From LMUY01 sp964242215 (GTDB lineage: Bacteria > Pseudomonadota > Alphaproteobacteria > Acetobacterales > Acetobacteraceae), in contig CAXTCJ010000011.1 in NCBI GenBank assembly GCA_964242215.1, forward strand, positions 14,887 through 78,886: DNA of 64,000 nucleotides, given 5' to 3'. Position 1 is the stretch's first letter. Each line of letters begins with the position of its first letter. Shown piece by piece: positions 15,510-23,132 of the stretch. The notes below the pieces were generated by a model. It made no database searches. It worked only from the letters and a program-made list of their open reading frames with translations, and was not told the DNA's origin. The translations under genes were made by a program, and so were the position numbers.

Positions 15510-17243
15510 ATGTCCGACGCCGTCGCGCACCGGCCGCTCGCCCGGCACATCCTGCCGCGCTTGAGAGTTGGATGGGGCACGTTGGCGCTCATCGGCGTGC
15601 TTGGCATCTTGGTGGTGCCGCCGATCCTGGTGCTGCTCGAGGGCAGCCTGACGGATACCGCGCCGGATGGCAGTGTCACCGGGTTTACCCTGCGCCATTT
15701 CGCCAATTTGCTCAGTAGTCCGGAACTGGCGTCCAGCACACTGAACTCGCTCGTGTTCGCGCTGGGTGCCACGACAATCTCGGTGGTGTTCGGCACGATC
15801 CTGGCTTGGATCGTCGAGCGGACCAACGCGCCGATGAAAGGCCTGGCCTACGTTACGACGATCATCTCGATGGGGACGCCATACATCCTGTACGTGACCG
15901 CGTGGTTGTTCCTGCTCGGGCGGACCGGGCCGTTCAACGATATCTATAGGCAACTGACCGGGTCGACCGGCACGATGCTGAATGTCTACTCGCTCTGGGG
16001 CATGATCCTGGTCGAGGGATTCCTCTGGTCGCCGTTGGTGTTCCTGATGTTATCGGCCACGTTCCGCGCCGCCAATGCAGAAATGGAGGAGGCGGCGCGG
16101 ATGAGCGGCGCTTCCATCACGTCGACGGTGTGGCGCGTCTCGGCCCGGCTAGCCTGGCCCGGCATCCTCGCGATGGCGCTGTTCGCGTTCATCCGGAACC
16201 TCGAATCTTTCGACGTGCCGGTGCTGATCGGCATGCCCGGCAAGGTCACGCTGCTGACCACGGACATCTATCTCAGCACGACGCAGGTGCCGCCGCAGCT
16301 TGGCCATGCCAGTGCGTTCTCGGTGGTTCTGCTGATCCTGGTGACCTTGCTGCTGCTGCTGTACGGGCGGGTGTCGAAGCAGGCATCCCGCTATGCCAGT
16401 GTGACCGGTAAGGGCTTCCGCCCACGCCCGTTCCAACTCGGGCGCTGGCGTTGGCTGGCCGGCGCGGTGATCGTGGTGAACTTCCTGGCCGTGCTGGCGC
16501 TGCCGCTGTTGGCGCTGCTTTGGATCTCGTTGCTACCGTTCGTGCGGCCGATGGGGCTTGCGGCGACGAAGCTGCTGACGCTCAAGCAATTCGTCGCAGT
16601 GATCAACGATCCGGAATATCTCAGCCTCGGCCTGCGCACCCTGCTGGTCGCCTCGGGGGCAGCCACGGTTGCAATGGCGCTGACGCTGGTATCGGGCTGG
16701 CTCGCAGCGCGCCGCCGGCCGGGCGGTAGCGTGGTGGACCTGCTCGCCAGCCTGCCGCTGGTGTTCCCCGGCGTGATCCTCGGGCTGGCAATGATGCAGG
16801 TGGCGCTCCGCTTGCCGATCCCGCTGTACGGCACGCTGTGGCTGATGGGGATCGCCTTCGTGATCCGCTACATGCCGTATGGTATGCGCTACGTGTATTC
16901 CGGCGTGTTGCAAGTACACCGTGAGTTGGAGGAAGCCAGCAGCGTGGCGGGTGCCAGCCAAATCAGCACGCTACGCCGGGTCGTGGCGCCGCTGCTCTCG
17001 CCGTCGATCGTGTCCGGCTGGCTGTTCATCTTCCTGATCTGCTCGAAGGAGCTGGCCATGGCGGTGCTGCTCGCCGGGCCCGGATCGCAGACCATGGCGG
17101 TGGCGATGTTCGACATGTGGACCAACGGCCAGGGCGGCGAGCTGAGCGCGCTCGGGCTGATCTGGACGGCGTTGATGACGGTCGTCGCGACGATCCTGTA
17201 CTTGGTTGCGCGGCGGCAAACAGCGGGAGCATTCGCGGCATGA
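15510..17243 (+). CDS. ABC transporter permease, two fused BPD_transp_1 halves (FbpB-like)
   Basis: A 577-residue inner-membrane protein with about twelve hydrophobic segments arranged as two tandem permease modules, as in FbpB/AfuB-type iron importers. The EAA loops that contact the ATPase are visible: EMEEAARMSGASITSTVWRV in the first half and ELEEASSVAGASQISTLRRV in the second. It begins 12 bp after the binding-protein stop and overlaps the ATPase start (ATGA). The fused architecture argues for the Fe3+/2-aminoethylphosphonate-type class and against a sugar or peptide importer. Confidence 0.9.
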   Translation: MSDAVAHRPLARHILPRLRVGWGTLALIGVLGILVVPPILVLLEGSLTDTAPDGSVTGFTLRHFANLLSSPELASSTLNSLVFALGATTISVVFGTILAWIVERTNAPMKGLAYVTTIISMGTPYILYVTAWLFLLGRTGPFNDIYRQLTGSTGTMLNVYSLWGMILVEGFLWSPLVFLMLSATFRAANAEMEEAARMSGASITSTVWRVSARLAWPGILAMALFAFIRNLESFDVPVLIGMPGKVTLLTTDIYLSTTQVPPQLGHASAFSVVLLILVTLLLLLYGRVSKQASRYASVTGKGFRPRPFQLGRWRWLAGAVIVVNFLAVLALPLLALLWISLLPFVRPMGLAATKLLTLKQFVAVINDPEYLSLGLRTLLVASGAATVAMALTLVSGWLAARRRPGGSVVDLLASLPLVFPGVILGLAMMQVALRLPIPLYGTLWLMGIAFVIRYMPYGMRYVYSGVLQVHRELEEASSVAGASQISTLRRVVAPLLSPSIVSGWLFIFLICSKELAMAVLLAGPGSQTMAVAMFDMWTNGQGGELSALGLIWTALMTVVATILYLVARRQTAGAFAA

Positions 17244-18346
17244 GCGGGTTGGGTGCCGAGTTGGAGCTGCGGGGCGTGGGCAAGATGTTCACCACCGGCG
17301 ACGGCGTGGTGGGCGGCGTGCATCCGATCGATCTGGACCTGCCCGCCGGGTCGTTCTTCACGCTGCTGGGCCCGAGCGGGTGCGGCAAGACGACGACGCT
17401 GCGGTGCATCGCCGGGTTGGAGCAACCGGATCGCGGGCTGATCCGCCTCGGCGACGATTTGTTCTTCGATGCGTCCCGCGGCATGTCGCTGCCGATGAAC
17501 CGGCGCAAGATCGGCATGGTGTTCCAGTCGTATGCGATCTGGCCGCACATGTCGGTGTTCGAGAACGTGGCGTTCCCGCTCCGCGTGGCACAGGACCGCA
17601 AGTTCAGCAGCGGCGAGATCACCCGCATGGTGGACGAAGCGCTGAAGACGGTTGAGTTGAGCGGTCTCGGCAGCCGGCCGGCGACCCGGCTGTCGGGCGG
17701 CCAGCAGCAACGTGTCGCCTTGGCCCGGGCGATCGTGCGCCAGCCCCGGCTGCTGCTGCTCGACGAGCCGCTCAGCAATCTGGATGCGGCCCTGCGGGAG
17801 GAGATGCGCACTGCCCTGAAGCAATTGCAGCAGCAGATCGGCGTTACGACCGTCTACGTGACGCACGACCAGGCTGAGGCGCTCGAGATGTCGGACCAGA
17901 TCGCGGTCATGCAGGCGGGCCGGGTGGTCCAGCTCGGCACGTCGCGCGACATCTATTTCCGTCCGCGCAGCGCCTTCGTGGCGTCGTTCGTCGGAGCGGC
18001 GAACCTGTTCCCTGGCCGGCTCGAGGGCGGGACCGTGGCTCGCCTGGCGGATGGCACCATCATGCACTGTGTCGCCGCGGCCGACGGAGCCGGCGGCGAT
18101 GTTGTCGTGTCCGTGCGGCCGGAAAGCATTACCGTGCAGCCGGAGACGGCGCTGGCCGCTTCCGGCTGGAACAGGCTGACTGGCACCGTCGTGACGACGG
18201 GTTTCCTGGGCAGTGTGAGCCGCTGTGGCGTGTCGGTGGGGGGCCAGATGATACATGCAATGGGCGGCCCGCACGCGATGCTGAGCATTGGTGACCGGGT
18301 AGCATTGGACTTTCCACCCGACGCCGCGGTCGCGATGCCTGCCTGA
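17240..18346 (+). CDS. ABC transporter ATPase (FbpC/PotA-like)
   Basis: A 368-residue ATPase. Walker A GPSGCGKTTTLR, Q-loop VFQSYAIWPHMSV, signature LSGGQQQRVALARA, Walker B LLLLDEPLSNLDA and H-loop VYVTHDQAEA are all intact. A C-terminal TOBE-like regulatory domain (about 280-368, with VVVSVRPESITVQP) follows, as in FbpC, PotA and CysA. It completes the importer with the two upstream genes, to which it is coupled by ATGA. The 3' end runs into a hairpin repeat. Divergence from the CoA-thioester operon suggests it may feed that pathway. Confidence 0.92.
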   Translation: MSGLGAELELRGVGKMFTTGDGVVGGVHPIDLDLPAGSFFTLLGPSGCGKTTTLRCIAGLEQPDRGLIRLGDDLFFDASRGMSLPMNRRKIGMVFQSYAIWPHMSVFENVAFPLRVAQDRKFSSGEITRMVDEALKTVELSGLGSRPATRLSGGQQQRVALARAIVRQPRLLLLDEPLSNLDAALREEMRTALKQLQQQIGVTTVYVTHDQAEALEMSDQIAVMQAGRVVQLGTSRDIYFRPRSAFVASFVGAANLFPGRLEGGTVARLADGTIMHCVAAADGAGGDVVVSVRPESITVQPETALAASGWNRLTGTVVTTGFLGSVSRCGVSVGGQMIHAMGGPHAMLSIGDRVALDFPPDAAVAMPA

Positions 18347-18356
18347 TCGCTCGTGT

Positions 18357-18432
18357 CGTAGGGCGGGGTGCGCTTGGGTCCCCCACCACAAACGCTGTGG
18401 CGGTGCGTTGCCAGAGCGCAACGCACCCTACG
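18357..18432. repeat. Hairpin repeat (GTAGGG...CCCTAC) between convergent genes, probable terminator
   Basis: Outer arms CGTAGGG (18357-18363) and CCCTACG (18426-18432) enclose an inner perfect 10-bp hairpin, GGTGCGTTGC (18402-18411) with GCAACGCACC (18418-18427). There is no T-tract. It lies between the convergent ATPase and NIPSNAP genes and belongs to the same family as the element at 55633-55723. Likely a dispersed repeat that also works as a two-way terminator. Confidence 0.7.
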
Positions 18433-18466
18433 GGTAGGAGCAGTGCTCGGGAATCGCCGTACTAGG

Positions 18467-18775
18467 TTACGGAGAGAACGATGCCGGCTTGAGGATCTTG
18501 TTCTCCTGCGCGGAGAACGTGCCGACGTTGCCCTTCATGAACTCCTTCCACGCCGGGTCGGCGGCCATGCGGGCCCGGCGCTCCTCTCGGTCGGCGATGC
18601 TGTCATAGGCCCAGATGTGCACGACCTGGTTCAGCGGACCGATATCGGACACGTAGAAGCCGACGAGGCGGCCGAGGTGGCGCAGTTGAACCGGCAAGGC
18701 AAGACGCTCGTAGCGGTCGAGGTAGTCGGCCATTTTGCCGTGATGGACGGTGTAGGTGCGGTGGTCGTAGATCAT
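18467..18775 (-). CDS. NIPSNAP family protein
   Basis: A 102-residue dimeric alpha-beta-barrel (ferredoxin-like) protein. MIYDHRTYTVHHGKMADYL at the N-terminus and the QVVHIWAYDSIADREERRAR segment are characteristic of bacterial NIPSNAP proteins; the end WKEFMKGNVGTFSAQENKIL is also typical. The biochemical role of these proteins is unknown, but they recur in operons for aromatic or CoA-thioester degradation. Start at 18775 is in an ATGA overlap with the crotonase stop, so both are one transcription unit. Confidence 0.88.
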   Translation of the reverse strand: MIYDHRTYTVHHGKMADYLDRYERLALPVQLRHLGRLVGFYVSDIGPLNQVVHIWAYDSIADREERRARMAADPAWKEFMKGNVGTFSAQENKILKPASFSP

Positions 18776-19584
18776 GTCTGCTCCGTCGTTGCGAAACTGG
18801 AGTTGGCCCAAGCCGGCGGGCGCTTGCCGAGGAAGGCGGCGATGCCTTCGCGCGCCTCGGCGGTCGCGCGGGCATGGGCGATCGCCTCCGCGCCGGCCTG
18901 GATTTGCTCGACCGAAACCGGCAAGACCGTGGCCTCGCTCAGGATGCGCTTGGTCGCGGCGATCGAGCCCGGTCCGCTCAGCACGAGTTGCGCGATCACC
19001 GCGTCCACCTCCGCCATGAGCGCCTCGGGCGCCGTGACGCGGTGCGCCAGGCCGAGTCGGTAGGCCTCCTGCGCGTCTATCCGTTCGCAGGTGAGGAGAT
19101 AGTGGCGTGCAGCCCGCGGGCCGATCGCGGCGGCGAGGTAGGGGGTGAGGAACACCGGGATCAGCCCGAGACGCGCCTCGCCAGCGCCGAAGCGCGCCAG
19201 CTCCGACGCAACGACGATGTCGCAGGCGGCCACCAGGGCCAGTGCGCCACCGAACACGCCGCCTTGCACCGCGGCGATGGTGGGCTTCGGCGAGTTGTGC
19301 ACGGTGGCGAGCATGTCGCCGATCGTGCGGCCATCGGCGACGCTCACGTCGTGCGGCATCTCGTTCAGCTGCGCCATCCGGGCAAGGTCGACACCGGCGG
19401 AGAAGTGCCGGCCGGTCGCGGCGAATACGATCACACGAATGCTGTCGTCGTTTGCCGCGTCGGCAACGGCATGAGTGATCGCCTCCACCGTCGCGTCGTC
19501 GAGTGCATTGCGCAGCGCCGGACGGTCTAGCGTGAGCGTCAGGCGGCCCGCGCTGCAGCTCGATTTCAGTCCGGGCTCGGCCAT
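18772..19584 (-). CDS. Enoyl-CoA hydratase/isomerase family protein
   Basis: A 270-residue crotonase. HFSAGVDLARM gives the oxyanion loop; VQGGVFGGALALVAACD has Ala at the Glu144-equivalent, while FGAGEARLGLIPV retains the Glu164-equivalent. The C-terminal EGIAAFLGKRPPAW tail is usual for the family. The ATG at 19584 is chosen (CAGGG upstream); an in-frame ATG at 19611 adds nine residues without a binding site. It starts the two-gene unit with NIPSNAP and is divergent from marR, with a dyad between them. Control by that MarR protein is likely. Confidence 0.85.
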   Translation of the reverse strand: MAEPGLKSSCSAGRLTLTLDRPALRNALDDATVEAITHAVADAANDDSIRVIVFAATGRHFSAGVDLARMAQLNEMPHDVSVADGRTIGDMLATVHNSPKPTIAAVQGGVFGGALALVAACDIVVASELARFGAGEARLGLIPVFLTPYLAAAIGPRAARHYLLTCERIDAQEAYRLGLAHRVTAPEALMAEVDAVIAQLVLSGPGSIAATKRILSEATVLPVSVEQIQAGAEAIAHARATAEAREGIAAFLGKRPPAWANSSFATTEQT

Positions 19585-19589
19585 GGTCA

Positions 19590-19642
19590 ACCCTGTTGAT
19601 TTTCGCCACATCGAACCAAAGTTGTTGAAGAGTCAACAGGGT
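19590..19642. promoter_or_regulatory. MarR operator region: palindrome at 19623-19638 plus outer half-site
   Basis: TGTTGA-AGAG-TCAACA (19623-19638) is a perfect 6-bp-arm palindrome, a normal size for MarR-family operators. On the minus strand it contains TTGACT, usable as -35 of the crotonase gene. A further arm ACCCTGTTGA at 19590-19599 is the exact reverse complement of 19633-19642, making a second, wider dyad. The marR gene starts 110 bases to the right, so autoregulation and control of the crotonase/NIPSNAP unit are both expected. Confidence 0.6.
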
Positions 19643-19747
19643 GGAAACGGTCGGTTGCGGGATTGCAGGTTGCCCGGCAGGCGTCTTTGATCCTACAAAC
19701 CAAGTCGGCGTTGGGTGGTCCCACGCAGACCGATGATCGGAGATTGG

Positions 19748-20278
19748 ATGGCGCGCTCACCGTCCCCTACGGCCAAGCCTGCCGGCCCGGACGTCACGAT
19801 CAAGACGCTGCTGTCGTATCGAATTCATCGGGTCGCCAACATGATGTCGCGCAGTGCAGGCGCGCGCTACCGCATCGGGTTCGACGTTAGCCTGGCGGAA
19901 TGGCGCACGATCGCGCTGCTCGGTGCCGAAGCGCCGCTGTCGCTGAACGAACTCGCGCGGGAGGCGGGGCTGGACAAAGGCCAGATCAGCCGAGTGATCA
20001 GCGGCCTCGCCGACCGCGGCCTCGTGTTGCGGGAATTGGCGAATGAGGGTGGCCGCACCGTGCGCCTGACGCTGACACGGCCGGGGCAGGCGTTGTATCG
20101 CAGCCTGATCAGTGCGGCGACGGAACGGAACGATGCCTTCCTGGCGTGCCTGTCGGCGGAGGAGCGGCTGCATCTGGACAGCGCCCTGGAGAAGCTGGCC
20201 ACGCTGGCCCGGGCGCTACGCCAGGCGACCATCACCGGCCCCGGGCAGTCCAAGACCAAAGGCCCGCGCGTTCCTTGA
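19748..20278 (+). CDS. MarR family transcriptional regulator
   Basis: A 176-residue winged-helix regulator. LNELAREAGLDKGQISRVIS is the recognition helix-turn-helix, and RGLVLRELANEGGRTVRLTLTRPGQAL the wing. The N-terminal and C-terminal helices form the dimer interface. GGAG five bases before the ATG at 19748 decides the start; GTG at 19715 and ATG at 19733 lack a site. MarR proteins next to crotonase genes usually sense a CoA thioester or the free aromatic acid and act as repressors. A palindrome that fits it lies upstream, and similar sites occur at 5033 and 14304. The stop overlaps a TTG start of the next gene. Confidence 0.9.
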   Translation: MARSPSPTAKPAGPDVTIKTLLSYRIHRVANMMSRSAGARYRIGFDVSLAEWRTIALLGAEAPLSLNELAREAGLDKGQISRVISGLADRGLVLRELANEGGRTVRLTLTRPGQALYRSLISAATERNDAFLACLSAEERLHLDSALEKLATLARALRQATITGPGQSKTKGPRVP

Positions 20279-20712
20279 CCGACGATGCGGCCATCTGCCG
20301 AAGCAAGGACGATATCCGGGAACTGATGGCGCGGTATTGCTTCGCGCTGGATGGTTACCGGCTGCACGACCTCGCCGCCCTGTTCACGCCGGACGGTGTT
20401 TGGCAGGCGCGTTATGGGGTGGCCACTGGACCGGCGGCGATCGAGGCACTGTTGCGCCGGGTCGCACCCGACCCGGCGACGGGTGCGGTGCAGCGGCATA
20501 TCCTGACCAATGTGGTGATCGACCTGCACGAAGCGTCGGCCACGGCGCGGTCGTACTACGTGGTCATCCGGCAACCGGCGGGCGACCCGGCGATCCAGGT
20601 GGTCGGGGAATACCAGGATGAACTGGCCCGCACGCCCGAGGGTTGGCGGTTCGCCCGTCGCGTGCTGGTGCAGGTCATGGCGCTGGGCCAGCCGCCGGTA
20701 TCTGCGGCTTAG
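20275..20712 (+). CDS. SnoaL-like / NTF2-like small protein
   Basis: A 145-residue SnoaL-fold protein. IRELMARYCFALDGYRLHDL and LFTPDGVWQARYG are the family N-terminal half, and VVGEYQDELARTPEGWRFAR the last strand. It starts with TTG at 20275, inside the TTGA overlap with the marR stop; no later ATG would keep the first helix complete. Same family as the protein at 1894-2310. Co-transcribed with marR, so likely under the same control. The stop is only 3 bp from the stop of the convergent binding-protein gene. Confidence 0.8.
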   Translation: MTDDAAICRSKDDIRELMARYCFALDGYRLHDLAALFTPDGVWQARYGVATGPAAIEALLRRVAPDPATGAVQRHILTNVVIDLHEASATARSYYVVIRQPAGDPAIQVVGEYQDELARTPEGWRFARRVLVQVMALGQPPVSAA

Positions 20713-20715
20713 AGG

Positions 20716-21909
20716 TCAGTAGCCGGCCGCCACCCGGAACGCACCGTTGTCGAACGAGCGCGCCACCGTCATCACCACCTCGTCGGTCGGGAAGCCGTTA
20801 TGGTCCTGTGGCGTGCAAGCATAGGTGGCCAGCATGCCGGGATAGGCGTGCAGCCCGTTCCAGTGACGAACGATCGCGTCTGGCGTGGAGGAGCCTTCCG
20901 CCTTCACCGCGCTGGCGACGAGGTTCACGGCGTCCCAGCCCCAACTGACGAGCCATAGCAGCGAGTGGGGCAGGTCGACCTTGCCCTGGATGCTTTTGAC
21001 GAACTCGGCCTGCGGCGGGGGCAGGTTGCCCTGCGCGTCAACGCTGCATTTGCGGAAGCCGCCGGGGAACACGTTGTCCCAGTTCTTCGGGGCGTCCAGG
21101 AGGCGGCCGACCTCGCCGGAGCCTAGTGTGGGGTGCCCGATGACGGGAACATCCCAGCCGATGGTGGCGCGGGCATTCAGCAACCGCGCCAGGAACCCGG
21201 TGCTGGCGCTCCACACCAGCAGCGCCTGCGCGTTCGCGTCGCGAGACCGCAGCAGGTCGGCGGTGACGTCCACCTGGTTCGGATCGATCAGCGCCTTGTA
21301 GCCGACGGTGGCGCCTCGTTGCGCCAGATCATCGGCGGAGGCACCGGCCGCGGAGGTGCCATAGCCCGTGCTGTCGCCCAGCACAGCCACCTGCTTGAGC
21401 TTCAGCCGATCGAGGACGTAGGCGCTGGTCGCCGTGGTCCACTGGCTGTTGGACACGCCGAACCGGAACGCGTTCGGGTAGCGTACCGGGTCGATCAGCG
21501 TATCGATGCTGCCCGCGTGCAAATGCGGCAGCTTGGCACGCGCGATGATCGGGGTCACCGCCAGGGTTTCGCCCGAGTTGCCGGGGCCGGCGATGGCGTG
21601 GACGTGGAGGCGGCTGATCATCTCCTGCGCGGCGTTCACGGCCTTGGTGGGGTCGCCCTGGGTATCGCGCACGATCAGCTCGATCTTGCGGCCGTCGACC
21701 CCGCCTCCCGCGTTCAGCGCCTCGGCCGCCAGGACGGAGCCGTTGTGGAAGCCGATCCCCGCCGCCGAACTGGGGCCGGTGAGCGCTTGCATCCAGCCGA
21801 TGCGGATCGGCTCCAACTCGGCGGCGTCGGTCGCGCGTGTGCCGGCCAGCAGGGCCGCCCCACCGATCAGGCCGCGTCGAGTGATGCCGTGCTGTGTCAA
21901 GCTTGTCAT
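20716..21909 (-). CDS. BCAA/urea-type ABC substrate-binding protein, paralogue 1
   Basis: A 397-residue periplasmic binding protein (Peripla_BP_6). The N-terminus ITRRGLIGGAALLAG is a twin-arginine-type signal peptide. The family phrases PIRIGWMQALTGPSSAAGIG, GRKIELIVRDTQGDPTKAVN and VAVLGDSTGYGTSAAG are clear. It has a strong GGGAGGTG site before the ATG at 21909. It is a tandem duplicate of the next gene (start to end co-linear, 14 bp apart) and homologous to 52126-53304. No permease is adjacent; the Liv-type permease/ATPase genes at 26919-30302 lack their own binding protein and are the obvious partners. Confidence 0.88.
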   Translation of the reverse strand: MTSLTQHGITRRGLIGGAALLAGTRATDAAELEPIRIGWMQALTGPSSAAGIGFHNGSVLAAEALNAGGGVDGRKIELIVRDTQGDPTKAVNAAQEMISRLHVHAIAGPGNSGETLAVTPIIARAKLPHLHAGSIDTLIDPVRYPNAFRFGVSNSQWTTATSAYVLDRLKLKQVAVLGDSTGYGTSAAGASADDLAQRGATVGYKALIDPNQVDVTADLLRSRDANAQALLVWSASTGFLARLLNARATIGWDVPVIGHPTLGSGEVGRLLDAPKNWDNVFPGGFRKCSVDAQGNLPPPQAEFVKSIQGKVDLPHSLLWLVSWGWDAVNLVASAVKAEGSSTPDAIVRHWNGLHAYPGMLATYACTPQDHNGFPTDEVVMTVARSFDNGAFRVAAGY

Positions 21910-21923
21910 GCGTCGCACCTCCC

Positions 21924-23105
21924 TCAGTAGCCGGGTGCGATGGTGAAGGCGCCATCGCGAAAGCTGTTGGCGGCGGACATGACGACCTCGTCGTCGGGAT
22001 AGCCGTTGTGGTCGTCCGGCGAGAAATTGTAGTGGCCGAAGATGCCGGGATACCCGTGCACGGTGTTCAGATGGCCGATGATGGCAGCCGGCGTTACGGC
22101 ATTGGTGGCCCGTACCGCGTCCGCGATCAGGGTCACCGCGTCGTAGCCCCAGGCGACCCACCACAGCGTGGTGTCCTTCAACTCCACCTTGCCAGCGAGC
22201 TTGGCGACGAAGGCAGCCTGGGGCGGCGGAAGCTTGCCGTCTGGGCCATAGCTGCACGTGCGGAAGCCGACCTGATACACCTTGTCCCAATACGCGGGCT
22301 TGGTCAGCAGATGTTGCACCTCGCCGGAGCCGAGCGCGGGATGCCCGGCGACCGGAACGTCCCAGCCCAAATCGCCGCGTGCGTTCAGTAGGCGGGCGAT
22401 CAGGCCGGCGCTGCTGCTCCAGGCCAGGATCGCGGTGGACCCGGCGTTGCGGGCGCGGATGAGGTCGGCGGTCAAGTCCGGCGCGGTGAGGTCCACCAGG
22501 CCGCTATACGACACCTTGGCCGCGCTCTTACCCAGGTCGGCGACGCTGTCCTGCACGGCGCTGGTGCCGTAACCGGTGCTGTCGCCGATCACGGCGACCT
22601 GCCGCGATTTCAGGATGTCGACGACATAGCGGCTTGCAGCGGCCTCCCACTGGCTATTGGACGCGCCGGTGCGGTAGGCGTTCGGGTATTTCGTCGTATT
22701 GATCAGCTCGTCCACCACGCCGGCGTGGATCTGCGGGGTCTTGGATCGCGCGATGATCGGGGTGACGGCCAGGGTCTCGCCCGAATTGCTCGGGCCGATG
22801 ATGGCGTTGACCTTCAGGCGCGAGATGAGCTCCTGCGCGGCGTTGACGGCGCGGGTCGGATCGCCCTGCGTATCGCGCGTGATCAGCTCGATCTTGCGGC
22901 CGTTCACCCCGCCGGTCGCGTTGATCTCGCTCACTGCGAAATTGATGCCCCGGTCGAATGCCACGCCCGGCGCCGAGTTGGGGCCGGTCAACGCCTGCAT
23001 CCAGCCAATGCCTAGCGGCTCGCTGGATTGAGCCTTGACGGTGGCCGTTCGTGCAGCCGCGAGCCCGGCGGCGCCGGCGATGAAGGCCCGGCGTTTGATG
23101 GCCAT
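21924..23105 (-). CDS. BCAA/urea-type ABC substrate-binding protein, paralogue 2
   Basis: A 393-residue protein with signal peptide MAIKRRAFIAGAAGLAAART (twin Arg then hydrophobic core). It shares with paralogue 1 the run GIGWMQALTGPNSAPGV, the TRDTQGDPTRAVNAAQE motif, AVIGDSTGYGTSAVQD and the C-terminal pattern of DHNGYPDDEVVMS. Paralogue 1 reads DHNGFPTDEVVMT at that place, so the two arose by tandem duplication and then diverged. AGGGAG lies about ten bases before the ATG. Ligands of this family include amino acids, amides, urea and aromatic acids; none can be assigned. Confidence 0.88.
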   Translation of the reverse strand: MAIKRRAFIAGAAGLAAARTATVKAQSSEPLGIGWMQALTGPNSAPGVAFDRGINFAVSEINATGGVNGRKIELITRDTQGDPTRAVNAAQELISRLKVNAIIGPSNSGETLAVTPIIARSKTPQIHAGVVDELINTTKYPNAYRTGASNSQWEAAASRYVVDILKSRQVAVIGDSTGYGTSAVQDSVADLGKSAAKVSYSGLVDLTAPDLTADLIRARNAGSTAILAWSSSAGLIARLLNARGDLGWDVPVAGHPALGSGEVQHLLTKPAYWDKVYQVGFRTCSYGPDGKLPPPQAAFVAKLAGKVELKDTTLWWVAWGYDAVTLIADAVRATNAVTPAAIIGHLNTVHGYPGIFGHYNFSPDDHNGYPDDEVVMSAANSFRDGAFTIAPGY

Positions 23106-23132
23106 TGTTGTAGTCTCCCTGCGATTTTCTAT

